Shown in pieces: positions 6,486 to 17,599 of a stretch of 64,000 nt of DNA. The notes under the pieces are model-generated. The model saw only the letters and a program-made list of their open reading frames with translations, was not told the origin of the DNA and did no database searches. This stretch comes from Prostheceraeus crozeri. Lineage: Eukaryota; Platyhelminthes; Polycladida; Euryleptidae. Location of the stretch: contig CAJQUW010000473.1 of assembly GCA_907163375.1 (NCBI GenBank), positions 1 to 64,000 of the forward strand, given 5' to 3'. The position numbers and the translations under genes were made by a program. Each line of letters opens with the position of its first letter. Position 1 is the first letter of the stretch.

Positions 6486-9400
6486 TTAAACAGTTAGATT
6501 CGATGACGAATAAGATTTATTAGTTTGCAAGTTAGACTAAGCGTTCTATTATTTGTAAATGAAAGATATAGTTTCAACAGTGTGTACGTTAGAAATAAAG
6601 TTTTATCTGTTTGTAAAATGAGATTGTAGGATTTACTAGTTTGCAAGTTAGACTAAGCGTTCTACTATTTGTAAATGAAAGATATAGTTTCAATAGTTTA
6701 CAGATTACAAAATAAAGTTTCAATAGTGTTTATGTTAAAAATAAAGTTTAAGCTGTTTGTGTGTTAGAAATAGAATAAAGTTTCAACAGTTTGTTGATTA
6801 AAAATAAAGTTTCAACAGTGTGTACGTTAGAAATAAAGTTTTATCTGTTTGTAAATGAGATTGTAGGATTTACTAGTTTACAAGTTAAGAATAAAGTTTT
6901 ATCTGCTTGTATGTCAGAAATGAAATAAAGTTTCACCAGTTTAAAAGTTAAGAATAAAGTTTCAATAGTGTGTATGTTAAGAATAAAGTTCTGTCTGTTT
7001 ACATGTTAGAAATAAAATGAAGTTTCGCCAGTTTACAAGTTAAGAATAAATTTTATCTGCTTGTATGTTAGAAATGAAATAAAGTTTCACCAGTTTACAA
7101 GTTAAAAATAAAGTTTCAATAGTTTGCAAGTTAAAACTAATGTTTCAATAGTGCGTATGTTAAGAATAAAGTTTTATCTGTTTGTATGTTAGAAATAAAA
7201 TGAAGTTTCACCAGTTTACAAGTTAAGAATAAAGTTTTATCTGCTTGTATGTTAGAATTAAAACAAAGTTTCACCAGTTTACAAGTTAAAAAATAAAGTT
7301 TCAATAGTGTGTACGTTAGAAATAAAGTTTCAATAGCGTGTATGTTAAGAATAAAGTTTTATCTGTTTGTATGTTAGAAATAAAATGAAGTTTCACCAGT
7401 TTACAAGTTAAGAATAAAGTTTTATCTGCTTGTATGTTAGAATTAAAACAAAGTTTCACCAGTTTACAAGTTAAAAAATAAAGTTTCAATTGTGTGTACG
7501 TTAGAAATAAAGTTTCAATAGCGTGTATGTTAAGAATAAAGTTTTATCTGTTTGTATGTTAGAAATAAAATGAAAGTTCATCAGTTTACAAGCTAATAAT
7601 AAAGTTTTATCTGTTTGTATGTTAGAAATAAAACAAAGTTTCAACCGTTAACAAGTTAAAAATAAAGTTTCAGATGAAAATAAAGTTTCAATAGTGTATA
7701 TGATGGAAATAAAGTTTAAGCGCTTTGTGCGTTAGAAATAAAGTTTCAGCCGTTTACAAGTTCAAAATAAAGTTTCAACAGTGTGTACGTTAAGAATAAA
7801 GTTCTATCTGTTTATATGTTAGAAATAAGAATGAAGGTTCACCAGTTTACAAGTTAAGAATAAAGTTTTATCTGCTTGTATGTCAGAAATGAAATAAAGT
7901 TTCACCAGTTTAAAAGTTAAGAATAAAGTTTCAATAGTGTGTATGTTAAGAATAAAGTTTTATCTATTTGCAGGTTAGAATTAAAGCAAAGTTTCAACCG
8001 TTTACAAGTTAAAAATAAAGTTTCAATAGTTAACACGTTAAAAATAAAGTTTCAATAGTGTATATGTTAAGAATAAAGTTCTATCCGTTTGTATGTTAGA
8101 AATAAAAATGAAGGTTCACCAGTTTACAAGTTAAGAATAAAGTTTTATCTGCTTGCATGTCAGAAATGAAATAAAGTTTCACCAGTTTAAAAGTTAAGAA
8201 TAAAGTTTCAATAGTATGTATGTTGAGAATAAAGTTCTATCTGTTTATATGTTAGAAATAAAATGAAGTTTCGCCAGTTTACAAGTTAAGAATAAATTTT
8301 ATCTGCTTGTATGTTAGAAATGAAATAAAGTTTGACCAGTTTACAAGTTAAAAAATAAAGTTTCAATAGTGTGTTTGTATGTTAGAAATAAAGTTTCAAT
8401 AGTGTGTATGTTAAGAATTAAGTTTTATCTGTTTGTATGTTAGAAATAAAACAAAGTTTCAACCGTTAACAAGTTAAAAATAAAGTTTCAGATTAAAATA
8501 AAGTTTCATTCAATAGTGTGTATGATGGAAATAAAGTTTAAGCGCTTTGCGCGTTAGAAATAAAGTTTCAGCCGTTTACAAGTTAAAAATAAAGTTTCAA
8601 TAGTGTGCATGTTAAGAATAAAGTTTTATCTGTCTATATGTTAGAAATAAAATGAAGGTTCACCAGTTTACAAGTTAAGAATAAAGTTTTATCTGCTTGT
8701 ATGTTAGAATTAAAACAAAGTTTCACCAGTTTACAAGTTAAAAAATAAAGTTTCAATTGTGTGTACGTTAGAAATAAAGTTTCAATAGCGTGTATGTTAA
8801 GAATAAAGTTTTATCTGTTTGTATGTTAGAAATAAAATGAAGGTTCATCAGTTTACAAGTTAATAATAAAGTTTTATCTGTTTGTATGTTAGAAATAAAA
8901 CAAAGTTTCAACCGTTAACAAGTTAAAAATAAAGTTTCAATAGTTTTCAAGTTAAAACTAATGTTTCAATAGTGCGTATGTTAAGAATAAAGTTTTATCT
9001 GTTTGTATGTTGGAAATAAAATGAAGCTTCGCCAGTTTACAAGTTAAGAATAACGTTTTATCTGCTTGCATGTTAGAATTAAAACAAAGTTTCACCAGTT
9101 TACAAGTTAAAAAATAAAGTTTCAATAGTGTGCACGTTAGAAATAAAGTTTCAACCGTTTACAAGTTAAAAATAAAGTTTCAACAGTGTCTACGTTAGAA
9201 ATAAAGTTTTATCTGTTTGTAAAGTACGATCGTAGGATTTACTAGTTTGCAAGTTAGACTCAGCATTCTACTAGTTGTAATTGAAAATATCGTTTCAACA
9301 GTTTACAGATTAAAATAAAGTTTCAATAGTGTGTATGATGGAAATAAAGTTTAAGCGCTTTGTGCGTTAGAAATAAAGTTTCAGCCGTTTACAAGTTAAA

Positions 9401-9820
9401 AATAAAGTTTCAACAGTGTGCACGTTAGAAATAAAGTTTCAACAGTTTACAAGTTGAAAAATAAAGTTTCAACAGTGTGTACGTTAGAAATAAATGAAAG
9501 TAAGAACTTCATCGTATGAGTATTCAAAGCATGTTTTGTAAATCAAATGTGTATAGTCCTGACATGATAGAATCGTGTTAGAAATAAAGTTTCAGCCGTT
9601 TACAAGTTAAAAATAAAGTTTCAACAGTGTGTACGTTAGAAATAAAGTTTTAGCTGTTTATATGTTAGAAACAAAATAAAGTTTCAACAGTTTACAAGTT
9701 GAAAAATAAAGTTTCAACAGTGTGCACGTTAGAAATAAATGAAAGAAAAGAACTTCATCGTATGAGTATTCAAAGCATGTTTTGTAAATCAAATGTGTAT
9801 AGTCCTGACATGATAGAATC
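6486..9820 (+). repeat. AATAAA-dense central array, left half (~3.35 kb)
   Basis: Degenerate tandem units of about 30-60 bases built from ATAAAGTTTCAATAGTGTG, ATAAAGTTTTATCTGTTTG and CAAGTTAAGAATAAAG. Dozens of AATAAA hexamers occur, all on the strand that reads inward from the left arm. No ORF of note. The array lies directly downstream of the exonuclease-like gene. Two units near 6527 and 6640 resemble sequence beside the 66-aa ORF (about 3848), so the array may have grown from arm sequence. Confidence 0.9.
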
Positions 9821-9824
9821 AAGC

Positions 9825-9844
9825 TTGACAAACGCGTTTGTCAA
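9825..9844. repeat. Perfect 20-bp palindrome at the arm junction
   Basis: TTGACAAACGCGTTTGTCAA reads the same on both strands. Left of it, about 130 bases (9690-9820) have no counterpart on the right; array sequence resumes in the opposite orientation at about 9865. This is where repeat polarity switches. Confidence 0.9.
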
Positions 9845-9864
9845 CATATTGATTCATTAGAAAC

Positions 9865-11815
9865 ATTTTGTTTCTAACATATAAACAGCTAAAACTTTAT
9901 TTCTAACGTGCACACTATTGAAACTTTATTTTTAACTTGTAAACGGCTGAAACTTTATTTCTAACGCGCAAAGCGCTTAAACTTTATTTCCATCATACAC
10001 ACTATTGAATGAAACTTTATTTTAATCTGAAACTTTATTTTTAACTTGTTAACGGTTGAAACTTTGTTTTATTTCTAGCATACAAACAGATAAAACTTTA
10101 TTCTTAACATACACATTATTGAAACTTCATTTCTAACATACAAACACACTATTGAAACTTTATTTTTTAACTTGTAAACTGGTCAAACTTTATTTCATTT
10201 CTAACATACAAGCAGATAAACTTTATTCTTAACTTGTAAACTGGTGGAACTTCATTTTATTTCTAACATACAAACAGATAAAACTTTATTCTTAACATAC
10301 ACGCTATTGAAACTTTATTTCTAACGTACACACTATTGAAACTTTATTTTTTAACTTGTAAACTGGTGAAACTTTGTTTTAATTCTAACATACAAGCAGA
10401 TAAAACTTTATTCTTAACTTGTAAACTGGTGGAACTTCATTTTATTTCTAACATACAAACAGATAAAACTTTATTCTTAACATACGCACTATTGAAACAT
10501 TAGTTTTAACTTGCAAACTATTGAAACTTTATTTTTAACTTGTAAACGGTTGAAACTTTGCTTTAATTCTAACCTACAAATAGATAAAACTTTATTCTTA
10601 ACATACACACTATTGAAACTTTATTCTTAACTTTTAAACTGGTGAAACTTTATTTCATTTCTGACATACAAGCAGATAAAACTTTATTCTTAACTTGTAA
10701 ACTGGTGAACCTTCATTCTTATTTCTAACATATAAACAGATAGAACTTTATTCTTAACGTACACACTGTTGAAACTTTATTCTGAACTTGTAAACGGCTG
10801 AAACTTTATTTCTAACGCACAAAGCGCTTAAACTTTATTTCCATCATATACACTATTGAAACTTTATTTTCATCTGAAACTTTATTTTTAACTTGTTAAC
10901 GGTTGAAACTTTGTTTTATTTCTAACATACAAACAGATAAAACTTTATTATTAGCTTGTAAACTGATGAACTTTCATTTTATTTCTAACATACAAACAGA
11001 TAAAACTTTATTCTTAACATACACGCTATTGAAACTTTATTTCTAACGTACACACTATTGAAACTTTATTTTTAACTTGTAAACTGGTGAAACTTTATTT
11101 CATTTTTAACATACAAGCAGATAAAACTTTATTCTTAACTTGTAAACTGGTGGAACTTCATTTTATTTCTAACATACAAACAGATAAAACTTTATTCTTA
11201 ACATACGCACTATTGAAACATTAGTTTTAACTTGCAAACTATTGAAACTTTATTTTTAACTTGTAAACTGGCGAAACTTCATTTTATTTCTAACATGTAA
11301 ACAGACAGAACTTTATTCTTAACATACACACTATTGAAACTTTATTCTTAACTTTTAAACTGGTGAAACTTTATTTCATTTCTGACATACAAGCAGATAA
11401 AACTTTATTCTTAACTTGTAAACTAGTAAATCCTACAATCTCATTTACAAACAGATAAAACTTTATTTCTAACGTACACACTGTTGAAACTTTATTTTTA
11501 ATCAACAAACTGTTGAAACTTTATTCTATTTCTAACACACAAACAGCTTAAACTTTATTTTTAACATAAACACTATTGAAACTTTATTTTGTAATCTGTA
11601 AACTATTGAAACTATATCTTTCATTTACAAATAGTAGAACGCTTAGTCTAACTTGCAAACTAGTAAATCCTACAATCTCATTTTACAAACAGATAAAACT
11701 TTATTTCTAACGTACACACTGTTGAAACTATATCTTTCATTTACAAATAATAGAACGCTTAGTCTAACTTGCAAACTAATAAATCTTATTCGTCATCGAA
11801 TCTAACTGTTTAAAT
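9865..11815 (-). repeat. AATAAA-dense central array, right half (~1.95 kb)
   Basis: Same unit families as the left half but reverse-complemented and about 1.4 kb shorter, with a different order of units. AATAAA is on the minus strand, so both arms read AATAAA toward the centre. Confidence 0.9.
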
Positions 11816-11947
11816 CTTCATCATGGAAATCAATGTTCCACAGTCGTTTGAGAAAGACATGATCGCCCTTTATCTAACCCATTCATTGCATGAAAACAAC
11901 AACTCTTCTCATAGTAACATTTATTGAATCACTATAACAAGCATGCA

Positions 11948-12496
11948 TTATAAATCAATGGTTTGAAAGAGATAAAATAGATACAGCTGATAACTATCAT
12001 ACAGCGAGCAATGATAACCATACAGGACTTTGGCAGTGTTGAGGTAAGGAGGAAAGAAGCATTGGTTATGAACGTAGCTACTACAACGAACAGACAAAAT
12101 AGGAACACATAAATCCTTAAAACGTTTCGTGACTTCATGATAATGTTGATTCACTCTACTATCCCAAGGCGGGAGCAAAATATCATCAATGATTAGATTG
12201 GGAAATACTTTCCTCTCCTTACCAGGATTATTACAAAAGATGCGTATAACATTGAAAGCAGCTAACCATCGTTTAAAGTCAATAAGAAGAGCACTCTCAC
12301 AAGAAAAGCCATAGTCTTGCAAATATTTCAGATTAAGTCCATGAATGTGTTTTCTCGCCCATTGATCAACATTGGGATCACAGTTGGCATGTTGATGATA
12401 GACACTAACAATCTGATATGTCCAATTGTTCATAGCAATAGCACTGAGCTCCTGTACAGGTTCACCCTCACAATCCATAAAAATGATGATAGAAGT
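11948..12496 (-). CDS. DEDDh-type exonuclease-like protein, right arm
   Basis: Mirror of 5803-6351 with an identical 176-aa protein from the ATG, the same upstream acceptor, and AATAAA on the minus strand at about 11920-11925. The two copies face each other across the central array and are read toward it. Confidence 0.5.
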   Translation of the reverse strand, partial: TSIIIFMDCEGEPVQELSAIAMNNWTYQIVSVYHQHANCDPNVDQWARKHIHGLNLKYLQDYGFSCESALLIDFKRWLAAFNVIRIFCNNPGKERKVFPNLIIDDILLPPWDSRVNQHYHEVTKRFKDLCVPILSVRCSSYVHNQCFFPPYLNTAKVLYGYHCSLYDSYQLYLFYLFQTIDL

Positions 12497-12530
12497 CTAA
12501 AACGGAAATTTACACATCTAAGGAAGCGTT

Positions 12531-12785
12531 CTATAACATATTGCAAAATGAAGAATTACATCGATGCTTTTCACGACAAAATACGCAAATGATATGATGG
12601 CAACGAAGAAGTAAAATGTATCTAATAAGACCACGTCTACGACACTCAAAGCACATAAGCGAATTGTCATAGGGTAGAGTTAGGAAAGGATTAGCAATTC
12701 TCTTTCCTTGACTTGCGTTTGGAGGTAGCATTCTTCTCCGACTTGCGCTTCGTACCACCCCCGTTAAGGAAGTCAATAATGTCAT
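12531..12785 (-). CDS. RING-like zinc-finger protein (84 aa), right arm
   Basis: Mirror of 5514-5768 with all eight zinc-ligand candidates preserved and an identical predicted protein. Confidence 0.5.
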   Translation of the reverse strand: MTLLTSLTGVVRSASRRRMLPPNASQGKRIANPFLTLPYDNSLMCFECRRRGLIRYILLLRCHHIICVFCREKHRCNSSFCNML

Positions 12786-12978
12786 CTACGTTGGGTGGCT
12801 TTGGAATATATAGGATGGATTCAGTGTATATCGAGAGAGAGGCTATTTTGTTATCCTTGTGCTGACCATAATATAGCTCATTCACTTTGAAAATGATATC
12901 CCAAAGAGAGAATGTGCGTCCATCACTTGTATGATTCAACGATGGAATGATTCTCACTGTGGAAGGCTTGATTCTCAT
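12691..12978 (-). CDS. 95-aa protein with basic C-terminus, right arm
   Basis: Mirror of 5321-5608; Glu replaces Gly in the FKVNGLYYG segment. Reading frame intact and overlapping the RING-like ORF in the same way. Confidence 0.5.
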   Translation of the reverse strand: MRIKPSTVRIIPSLNHTSDGRTFSLWDIIFKVNELYYGQHKDNKIASLSIYTESILYIPKPPNVDDIIDFLNGGGTKRKSEKNATSKRKSRKENC

Positions 12979-13589
12979 TAGACAACAATCCTCATTGGAG
13001 AATAGAATACATTTAGTAAAGCTGGCACGCTAACGAGTGTGACTGCAGAAACATTTCTTCAACGTTCGCTACGTTTTCACAACAACCTGTCAAAGATTTC
13101 TTACAAACTTATTTCAACATTTGCATTTAAGCGAACATCTGCTTCACATATTCTACACGAACGGTTAACGCATGTAATATAAAACCCTAAATCCAACCGT
13201 ACAGGAGCCTAGCCTTGGATTATGAACTTTACAATCCATGCGATTCAATGTCATGGAACTAGCTCTCATACACTCAACGTGTGTGACAACATCTGGTTTT
13301 ATAAAACATTCAACGCTGACTATAAGACCTTGTGTGAAACAATCTACACAGCGCAGTAAAACTTTCTAGCGCTGTGATGAACACTGTTTTCATATAACAT
13401 TCTAAACTCGCAGTCTTAGTGCAGTAGAAAACTGCTTTTACTAAACCTGATGAAGCTAATCTAACAGTCATGAAGTTTGAATTTCTAATAGGGAAACATT
13501 TGGCAACTGTCTCCAATAAAACTTTCTAACACTGTGAAAGTAAGTTACAAGACAATCTACACTGTGCAGTAAATAAAACCTTCTAAAAC

Positions 13590-14105
13590 TTTCTAGTGCT
13601 GTGATGAGTTCGGTCAGTCATATAACGTCAATGATCAAACTTTATTTTCACAAACGTGCGTCGCGGTAAATTATTTGACTACACTAACGCTTACATTTCA
13701 TTACATGTGTGTTTCATAAAACGTCATGATCAAACTTTTCTAACTATACATCAACCTGTGTTGCAGTAAAACTTTTACAAACAATGATACACTTTCTAAC
13801 GACACTCACGAATACAACTTCGATGATCAGACTTTACTTTCTCAAACGGGTGTTACAGTACAATTATTTGACTACACTAACTTTGCAAACCATGATGCAC
13901 TTTCTGACTAGACTTACAAATAAAACGTTGATGATCAAACTTTCTAACTATACATCAACCTGTGTTGCAATAAAAATTTTGTACAACATGATAAAGTTTC
14001 TGACTAGACTTACGAATACAACGTTGATGATCAAACTTTTCTAACTATACATCAACCTGTGTTGCAGTAAAACTTTTACAAACCATGATACACTTTCTAA
14101 CGACA
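13590..14105 (-). repeat. ~100-bp tandem repeats, right arm
   Basis: Mirror of 4195-4710 with minor base differences. Confidence 0.8.
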
Positions 14106-14118
14106 CTCACGAATAGTG

Positions 14119-14331
14119 ATGGAGATCGCCAGCACCAAATTCCTCCACCAATTATGGGAATGGTACACCCCTAACTCCCAGCCACGAACTATAGCGGAGT
14201 GGGAGTATATCGACAAAGTGAGGCTCGCGGTAGAAGAACGATTGAAGCAAGTGAACTGTTTTTGTAATCTATGTGAAGCCAGACTCTGGGACGATATTGA
14301 CGATGAAGACCTTTTGAAATACATGCCATAA
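14119..14331 (+). CDS. 70-aa acidic-tailed hypothetical protein, right arm
   Basis: Mirror of 3969-4181, identical protein, with the same stop/AATAAA overlap just after 14329. Confidence 0.4.
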   Translation: MEIASTKFLHQLWEWYTPNSQPRTIAEWEYIDKVRLAVEERLKQVNCFCNLCEARLWDDIDDEDLLKYMP

Positions 14332-14475
14332 TAAATTTTTATTTCATATTATCTTTGCTTTCATACTGACTTACTTGAATGGGGCTTCAGTGGATGATTT
14401 AACCATGTATACTTTTTCATTTGGAAATAGTAGCACACTTAGTTTAACTTGCAATTCTTATAACATTTCATATGG

Positions 14476-14676
14476 ATGATAATGGTAGATGAAATAGTGT
14501 TAGATAAAATTAAGATAGCTTACACTTCTGATACAGGGATAGCAATCGACTGCAATCCATGTGTAAAGAGCTTGTTAGACTACGGAAGAGAGAAGTGTGT
14601 TATGTTGCGTGTGACGCGTGAGTGTCCTCCCATTTCATTCCATTCATCAATTCATCTCATTGATAGAGACAGGTAG
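14476..14676 (+). CDS. 66-aa hypothetical protein, right arm
   Basis: Mirror of 3624-3824 with one Asp-to-Asn change. Otherwise identical and open throughout. Confidence 0.3.
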   Translation: MIMVDEIVLDKIKIAYTSDTGIAIDCNPCVKSLLDYGREKCVMLRVTRECPPISFHSSIHLIDRDR

Positions 14677-15077
14677 AACTCATGGTTCTCATAACGTATG
14701 CAATGGATAGTTTTAGGCAACCTTCGACAGTTGGCTAAATGTCGCCCTGGCGCGAATGCATACTACGTTGCGACAGAGGCAATCACTTGCAAACATGACG
14801 CAGAGAGGTTTAACAAGATTGACCATTGCCGAATGTCCCTTGCGGTATACATAGCTACGGGTTTCACCGCCGCCCTTCACAGGAACGCCCGTCGAAAGGA
14901 AGTATTACACCGAACTTCATTTGCAACGTTCAAGTTGACTGATAGCAGATTCAACTTAATGATAGTATTCGCCAGTCCGAAGACTGCCCAGGGCAAACCG
15001 CGTGGAGGTTCTATCATGTCTTGCCCCATGGTGGCCCTTAAGAGAGCCGGTGGTTCGTTCTCGGGAGTAACGTCATC

Positions 15078-15344
15078 TTACACCCTACCAATTCTACTGA
15101 GAGAGTCTTTGACTCTCTCTTTGGTAGCACTGTCGACTTCCACACTAACTGGTACATGGCTAAAAAGTGGAATGTAGCGCCATTCCGTTGGATTGACAGC
15201 AGTTGCTGTCATCGGATTGCCAATCCGAGCAAGATTATTAAAAACTCTGTCTTGCTCCTCTAGCCTGACAAACTCCTCAAATAAATTTCGCGGCCTTAAC
15301 TGCGGTCCGCGAGGAGAGCTGACTTGACTGTTCGGCGTCTGCAT
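15078..15344 (-). CDS. 88-aa hypothetical protein, right arm
   Basis: Mirror copy of 2956-3222 with an identical predicted protein and the same TATA box (15376-15383). Its preservation without stop or frameshift in both arms is consistent with selection, recent duplication or gene conversion. Confidence 0.5.
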   Translation of the reverse strand: MQTPNSQVSSPRGPQLRPRNLFEEFVRLEEQDRVFNNLARIGNPMTATAVNPTEWRYIPLFSHVPVSVEVDSATKERVKDSLSRIGRV

Positions 15345-17362
15345 GATTGAAATGAAATGAAATGAGAGGCAGTGGTTTATATACCCTCTAACGCGACGCA
15401 ACGTTCAAGTTGACTGATAGCAGATTCAACTTAATGATAGTATTCGCCAGTCTAAAGACTGCCCAGTGCGAACCGCGTGGAGGCTCTATCATGTCTTGCC
15501 CCATAGTGGACGATTATACGGTAGTGTGTTAGTAGATTTCAATCATTGAAAAGGGAAGATGAGAATCATTTCATTTGTCTCATCAACGTTTATCATGGGA
15601 GCAATCATTGAAGGGACATCTAATGAATTACATTTCACTCTACTCCATATCATAAAGACTAACCTTTGTCGAATGGCTGAAGTACTCTGACCTGGTGAGA
15701 GAAAGCGTCACGTTGAGTATGAAGTCGAACGCCCAACATGAGCAACGGCTCAGAGGTTTCGGTCTAACAAACGACGAACAACCCGTGCAACACAATCCCT
15801 CTACGGCAGTACCCGCCGTCCCGAAGGAACGCTCGAGCAAAGGAGGTATTACAGCGATGATGTGCTTTATGAGCAGAGGTGAATCTCTTGATAGCAAGAG
15901 ACTATTCAACTAGATAGCAAGTCAAAACAACCTGATAGCAGGACAAATGTATAGTCAGTAATTTACACTTAGTGAGGAATGATAGATTTGAGTGTAGTGA
16001 GTGGCACTCGATCCCGTCGACAGCCCGAAGGCCTTGTACTGATCACTAGGGAAGTGAGAGATCTTCCCCGATACCCGCTATTTACAGCTGAAGACATCAT
16101 TGTCACTGCCCCGAAGTGGTAACAGCAACGTCGAGTCAAAGGTAGTGAACAGTAGCTGGGATCTAACCCCTCAAAGCTGCCTTAGTCTTAGTTAAATTTG
16201 AAATCTGATAGCAGATTTGAACTCAGCATACTTGAAAACCTTGAGGAAACATCCCAAGTTATTGCTTTGATCAGCTTGATAGCAAGCCGTAGAGTGCTTG
16301 ATTCACCAGCGTTTTGCAATGGAGATGTTTAGAGGCCACCCATGGCAAGATAGCTAAGACTCAACCGATTGGCGTTCAAAGTGCTACGTTGAGAGCTGTG
16401 TCAAATGCCCAACATGAGACATGAGTTGTCCCAGCGGTTACGGTCTCAAATATGACACATTCCCTTGCCACACTTATCACTACGGCATCGTCCGCCGCCC
16501 CGAACGAACACCCTGTCAGTGGAATATTACAGCAAAACTCTCCGTGTCTTGCTCGCTTTCAGTGAAAAGCCGCTTATAGCATGAGAAGACTGGCTCAGAC
16601 ATGAAAACCTGTAGAGTTGGTAAGAGGTGGACAGACTTTTAGCAGCTTGATAGCAAGCCGTAGAGAGCTTGATTCACCAGCGTTTTGCAATGGAGATGTT
16701 TAGAGGCCACCCATGACAAGATAGCTAAGACTCAACCGATTGGCGTTCAAAGTGCTACGTTGAGAGCTGTGTCAAATGCCCAACATGAGACATGAGTTGT
16801 CCCAGCGGTTACGGTCTCAAATATGACACATTCCCTTGCCACACTTATCACTACGGTATCGTCCGCCGTCCCGAAGGAACACCCTGTCAGTGGAATATTA
16901 CAGCAAAACTCTCCGTGTCTTGCTCGCTTTCAGTGAAAAGCCGCTTATAGCATGAGAAGACTGGCTCAGACATCATTAAAAATGCTTTCATTGACTTCAG
17001 CAGGGTCGAAAACCCCAGAAAACCTCCAAAACTAGTGAATTTAAATTTTTCAACTTTTTAGCACTACTTATGAAATTTTATAAGTAGTCTATCACTTAGG
17101 GCAGGTCAATAGCGACCGAACCTTTTTTGAATCAAGTCAAACGGACTTGTAGAAGCAAAGTTACAAGCCTTTAAAGTTTTGGAGTCTTTTATGGCCTGGA
17201 GACGAAGGCCATCTCCTGGCGAACCTCTAAGTCTGACGCCTTAGCTGATATCAGCAATGAAATTTTCTAAGTCGGTTTCTTACAGAAACTCGGGATTTGG
17301 AATGTCCGAAGCTATCATCGGAGCTCAGAGAGACGACCTACCTCTGACAATCGCTCTCGTCT

Positions 17363-17397
17363 GAATGACAAGTCTCCGTCGGTTCCCAGCTTATATA
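17363..17397 (-). promoter_or_regulatory. Inward-facing core promoter, right arm
   Basis: Exact mirror of the left promoter: CTTATATA at 17390-17397 and GAATGA at 17363-17368, giving TATATAAG and TCATTC on the minus strand. The two promoters point at each other across the palindrome. Confidence 0.7.
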
Positions 17398-17599
17398 GTG
17401 TGTGGCGATCAGCTGATGACGTAATACCCATCATCCAAACACTAAAAATCCCGTCTATCTCCGGTTCTAGTGCTCCGATTGAGCTGGAAATACACCATTT
17501 CCATGTAGAATTTGACGCTGAATCCGGATCTGGCCTCCGTTTTCCCATCCGATGCTTCGTTTTGGCTCTACAGTAGGCAGCCATCGCAAAAATTCTAAC

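Noticed and set aside
6486..9820. CRISPR-like array
   Set aside because: Units are degenerate tandem repeats without constant repeat and unique spacer alternation, in a eukaryotic context with no cas genes.
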